A stretch of DNA of 64,000 nucleotides from contig SSNU01000041.1 of the NCBI GenBank assembly GCA_012064415.1, forward strand, positions 298,436 through 362,435, read 5' to 3'. Shown piece after piece: positions 59,924 through 64,000 of the stretch; position 1 is the first letter of the stretch, and every line of letters begins with the position of its first letter. This DNA comes from Gyrodactylus bullatarudis. Lineage: Eukaryota > Platyhelminthes > Monogenea > Gyrodactylidea > Gyrodactylidae. The position numbers and the translations under genes are program-made. The notes beneath the pieces were generated by a model. That model did not search any database. It was not told where the DNA came from and saw only the letters and a program-made list of their open reading frames with translations.

Positions 59924-62771
59924 ATGATGCATTCTTTATTGGATTTTCTTTACCTATTACCGTTTGTATTTCTATTCTACCAGCAGTTAACATTTGTAAT
60001 AACTTTATATTATTGGTGAGTTAGTTGTTTTTACAAGAACATTTTAGTTATAACTTTCGAAAAAAAGTGAAAGAGACGACTATGTCGAATCACGGGGTCA
60101 CAATTCTCAAGCCTCTAATGGGAACCGATAAACTGCTCGAAAAAAATCTTAAGTCACATTTCGAATTAGATTATCCAAATGTAAGAATTAATCTTGAATT
60201 GTTATTTTAGCTTGAATTGATTTTTTGTGTAAAAGATCCACATGACAAAGAGGTCATTCATCTAGTACAGAAGCTAATGTTTCAATTTCCAAAAGTAGAT
60301 GCAAAACTCATGGTCGGTGGCACCATAGGTATCATAAATCCCCTTGTGAACAATATTGCTAAAGCATATGAAATATCAAAGTACCCCATTCTGTGGATTA
60401 GCACCAGCCGGATCGAAAGTGTGTCGTGTTTTTTTATTCTTCAAGCTAGAAAAAGTCATCTCCTGGACATGTTGGAGGCAATGAATTCCTCTGAGAATGT
60501 TGCGTTGGTTCATCAACTGCCATTCTACTCCCCAGATGATTTCTCCTCTCATATAGTTGAAAAGGTATAAAATAAATAATGTTTAAATTCCTCTTGACAG
60601 ATTTCATTTGCAAGTTCTCTTGCTCGCAATTACATTAGTTTGAATACACTAGGAATATGTTGTTTCACAGGGATGTCTTATCTTCTTAGAAAAAAACATT
60701 TGGATGCTCTTGGCGGAATCAAAGCCTACGGTAAATATCTTGCTGAAGACTACTTTTTCAGTAGAGACTTGTTCAAGAGGTGAATAAAACCAGTTCTCGA
60801 TAACTTCTTCTTGAAATAAAGTTTTTTTAAATTATTCTACTAGGGGACACAAAGTGATTTTATCCAGATATCCAGTTCATCAGAATATCTCCAATACATC
60901 GGTCCATGACTATAGGACTCGGTTCGTCCGATGGCTAAGACTTCGAATTAATATGATTCCATTCGTTGCATTGGTTCTTGAACCTTTGCAGGAGACCATA
61001 ACCATTGGAATATTACTATTGATATCTCTTTACCATTATCAATATCTTGTCAGTAAATTTGCAGTTATATCGTTTCTATGGTTCTACCTCATAACTATAA
61101 TGGTTCTTGACTATGTCACATTCAATCTGCTACAAGAAAATGTGAGTAATCAATCATTCTGAGTTTTTCTTTCACTAAACTACGAATTTATGAATGTGTA
61201 GTGTAAAACATTCTCTCTAATACTTCTCACATCTCTCTTCTGTACTAAACCTGATGATCCTGAAAAAAACTGCAACTATAGATATAGATTTAAAATTCTT
61301 CAAGAGTTCAGTAGCTCTATACTTTTTAAAATGATTCTTAATCAGAGTAAAAAAATTTTCAACCGAATAAATATGTAGAAAACATGACGTTTTAGGATGT
61401 TTAATTTACATTTCTTCCTGATGCAACACATAGTAGACTACTATTAGTAGTATTTGGCTCATTTGAAAATTCAAGATCAACAACAATAATTAGAATTGTA
61501 GTATACTTACCAAGTGTTATTACTCATAAGTAAGCTAATTGGTGAGCAAGGGATTCATTCAAATCATCAAGATATTATGTATGTTACCGTGAATAATATT
61601 CACTGAATATGGGAAATCTCTAGGAGTTACTTCAAACAATAAGGTTTTATTTTACTCAAGGGGCTTGTTTCTTTTGGTCATGTTGTCTGACTTTTCACAC
61701 ATAGTTTTAGTTAAACCTTTTTTTGGCTACACTTTCTTCCGTATTTTACACATTTGACTATAGTCAAATTCCAATTAAAATATTGAGATTTTCTTCCAGA
61801 TTTATTTTGATTATAGTTTATTTAGATTCTACATTTTTGACTACACCTTTTTCAATTTTACGTTTTTGACAAGGATTTTGATATTTAAAATATTCTCTAA
61901 GAAGAATAACATGAGTACAATTTCTTCTCATGCTTGAAATGCGATCCAAGTGTCATTTCCATTGATGACTTAGGCATCATATTTCTTCAATGGTCAGATA
62001 GTGCCTTTGCGCAACCATTTACTTTCAATAAATTTACGCGTTGCATAATGCGATCGGCTTCTTTTCTTGTTAAGAATGATGAGCAGTTTGATTCTGTGAG
62101 ATCCAATAAGTAGAAATTATACTCAAGAGACGACCATGTTATCCTCCTGAATTTAGATTAAAGAATTTTAAAATATCATAATATTAATGATAAAAAAAGG
62201 TTTAACTAAAACTATGTGTGAAAAGTAAGACAACATGACCAAAAGAAACAAGCCCCTTGAGTAAAATAAAATCTCATTGTAATTCCTATTTTTACTAGGG
62301 ATTACCGTCCATTCCCTGATTTCCCATATTCACAGTGAAGGTTTCAGTGAAAAGGGTAAATATTTCCCATTTTTCCTGGGAAAATAAATGATCTCCTATT
62401 TTCCCGGTAACATATATACCTGCAGATGAAAAAAATCAATTTGAAAACTCCTGAATGTTGGTTGCCATTGGTTAATAGAGAAGACAAAAATTTTTTTTTC
62501 ATTTAGTTGTCTCAGTTTTGTATCAAATTTAAGGTAAATATTAGAAACTTTTCCAATTCAATGAGAGAATAAAAATTTATTAGATCATTTTCTTGCATTC
62601 TAGAGCTGCAGAAATTCCATTAGCCTTGTGAAATACTCAGTTTACTGGCTGCGAAAAGAGATAGCAACCTACCAAATTTTCTTGGAAGCCCTCATGAATC
62701 CCCAAACAGTTAACTGGGGAGGTGTTAAATTCAAGCTGAAAATAGGTGGAATTGTTTCAGAATCAAAATAA
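59924..62771 (+). CDS. UGCG: Ceramide glucosyltransferase-like protein
   Basis: Exons 59924-60015, 60048-60180, 60211-60418, 60446-60564, 60601-60779, 60844-61141, 62604-62771; 398 aa (human UGCG 394). Introns are 32, 30, 27, 36, 64 and 1462 nt. UGCG transfers glucose from UDP-glucose to ceramide on the Golgi. N-terminal membrane anchor, then HGVTILKPLMGTD and HFELDYPN, D1 Asp in CVKDPHD (Asp84), D3 in LAEDYFF, and RFVRW in place of (Q/R)xxRW, then C-terminal membrane segments. The D2 Asp (human D144 in CDSGI) is replaced: ISTSRI, Thr140. The 27-nt intron (60419-60445) has no stop and keeps frame, so a continuous reading is possible; removing it restores the family length. Two ATGs stand in tandem at the start; the first is used. 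Confidence 0.87.
61645..62271. mobile_element. 627-bp MITE with 80-bp terminal inverted repeats in the UGCG intron
   Basis: Left arm 61645-61724 and right arm 62192-62271 are reverse complements with very few differences. The interior has no transposase frame and is T-rich with repeated 'tttgacta' motifs. It accounts for much of the otherwise unusual 1462-nt intron. The target-site duplication is unclear. Confidence 0.8.
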
Positions 62772-63179
62772 CCCAAAGATCATGACATAAATACCTGTAT
62801 ATTAAAATTAATACAACTTAATAAAAATTAGAAAATCGAATAGTACTCTCAAGTTAATTATATAAATGTTATGAATAATCTCAATTTTGCAATCATTTAA
62901 CTTAGGAATAAATTTTAAAAATATGCGCTAATTTTGGAATTAACTCTTCCATTCAGATGTTAATTAGGAATATTTTCCTCGAGAGTTTGAATTTCTTTGA
63001 TGTCAAATTAACTACAGGAAGGAGGGCTAATCCATAGAAAATTTGCCCCCTCTTGTTTTGCAGTAATTTTTCTGAGTGACAAAGAGACTAAGGGCTTTTT
63101 AACATCGATGAAATGAAAACGAATCCCTTACTGTTCTCTAATTTAACCGGAAGGATAATAGGTCAACTCTAAGGAAAAT
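62772..63179. other. Intergenic, UGCG 3' flank
   Basis: AT-rich, no gene seen before the retroelement remnant. Confidence 0.4.
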
Positions 63180-63600
63180 CTACAGGAAGAAGACTAATAA
63201 TTGGAAATACATGCCTCCATTTTGCCAGTTTATTGGTTTAGGAAAGAGGATAAGAAGGATTGCTATAGTCCAGAGGAATGGCCTAAAGAAATGGAAGAGT
63301 CAAAATTATGTTTAAATGAGCATGGTTATCCCAATAGATTTGTGAACAAATTCATCAATGTTTCTGATGATGTAGGATATTTTCTATTTAAAGTAAATAT
63401 TGTTCCCGCCCGGAATTTCCCATGTGTTAAAATTTTCATCGAGGTCTAATGTAGATGATATAGGATCAACAGAAATGAAGGAAAGAAGAAAGCAATACGA
63501 TTAGGAAATTATCAACCAGGTCAAACGATCACCTCAAGAAGGATACAGCGGTAACCAGACATGTAGTGTGTCAAGATCAAAGTCTTGAGAATAAAAGTAG
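63180..63600 (+). mobile_element. Second Penelope-like/retroelement remnant
   Basis: The frame at 63201-63449 includes EEWPKEMEESKLCLNEHGYPNRFVNKFI, the kind of segment found between the RT and the terminal domain of Penelope-like elements. Downstream, 63523-63563 translates as NDHLKKDTAVTRH, matching NDHPNKDTAVTDQ of the copy at 30.2 kb. Several frameshifts and deletions; inactive. Confidence 0.6.
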
Positions 63601-64000
63601 ACACACTCAAAAATACATATATCGAATATACATTTAGTATAAAGAACCTCATATTGAATAATATAGTGGTCGACAAAAAAAAAGTATCCAGTCTAAATTC
63701 ATATTAACTTATATATATGAACTCCTAATAAAAGAAACTATACATCATTCGATAGAGAAAAAAAAGTTCTATCCGTGTATGAACTTTGTTGTATTTTAAA
63801 TTCATTCATAGACTTTAAAATTCCGTTTTACTAGTTTCCATTGAATTGAAAAACGACAAATCAAAAGTATCCATTTTACAGCTAATATTCTGTCTGTTCA
63901 AAATAATTTATCAATAAGAAGATTATTTGCAATATTCTCTTTTAGCTCTTTTCAGATAAAAAACGAAAAAAATTGCTGAAAAAATGTCAATTACTGGTCT
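63601..64000. other. Right end of window, no gene seen
   Basis: AT-rich DNA without a convincing frame. Confidence 0.5.

Noticed and set aside
1..64000. tRNA, rRNA, or CRISPR features
   Set aside because: No cloverleaf with recognisable A and B boxes, rRNA core, or regular repeat-spacer array was noticed by eye; a covariance-model scan would be needed to exclude small RNAs.

Overview
The window is nuclear DNA of a small-genome animal. It carries an EGF-receptor kinase with the full L1-CR1-L2-CR2 ectodomain, a tetraspanin, a K2P potassium channel, an iRhom, an FMR1 relative, a TRIC channel and cullin-5, which together point to Metazoa. The DNA is AT-rich, genes are packed on both strands, and protein sequences are often divergent. 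The strongest clue to lineage is intron size. Most introns that can be placed exactly are 24-65 nt, with a large class of 24-38 nt that still have GT..AG ends. Introns averaging about 26 nt are known from dicyemid mesozoans, so a mesozoan-type parasite (dicyemid or orthonectid) is the best guess. This is an inference; the species cannot be named from the sequence.

Layout. 1-1.66 kb: no gene seen. 1.66-14 kb: FMR1-like (-), CUL5 (-), a BAR-RhoGAP gene (+) and an SPPL2-type intramembrane protease (-). 14.2-22.8 kb: an EGFR gene (+) of 16 exons with one 3-kb intron and a hairpin element in its last intron. 23.8-25.6 kb: UBE2R/CDC34 (-). 25.6-28.2 kb: a transposon island with a frameshifted LINE reverse transcriptase and a 0.72-kb DNA element with terminal and internal inverted repeats. 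28.3-29.8 kb: cathepsin A. 29.9-31.6 kb: Penelope-like debris. 31.7-48.6 kb: a gene-dense block with two unrecognised small genes, HEI10/CCNB1IP1, RPS4, TMEM38/TRIC, a UBL7-like gene, KANSL2, a cytosolic thiolase (ACAT2 type), GOLGA7, a 50-residue DAPIT/ATP5MK gene, a VPS39/TGFBRAP1-family gene, LRRC47 and a RETREG-like ER-phagy receptor. 49-60 kb: tetraspanin, a secreted sphingomyelinase-like pseudoenzyme, a K2P channel and an iRhom, all on the minus strand. 59.9-62.8 kb: ceramide glucosyltransferase (+) with a 627-bp MITE in its last intron. The window ends in Penelope-like remnants.

Seven gene pairs are divergent with 83-258 bp between start codons, so bidirectional promoters are likely. 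One convergent pair has only 52 bp between stop codons. The genes do not form one pathway. Two loose themes are ubiquitin biology (CUL5, UBE2R, UBL7-like, HEI10) and membrane trafficking or proteolysis (SPPL2, cathepsin A, VPS39-like, RETREG-like, iRhom, GOLGA7). Several proteins have lost residues normally needed for activity: iRhom His to Asn, the sphingomyelinase-like protein, ceramide glucosyltransferase D2, and the FMR1 KH loops.

Exon models were built by hand from reading-frame continuity, GT..AG borders and recalled family sequences. Coordinates are splice-consistent but not backed by transcripts.
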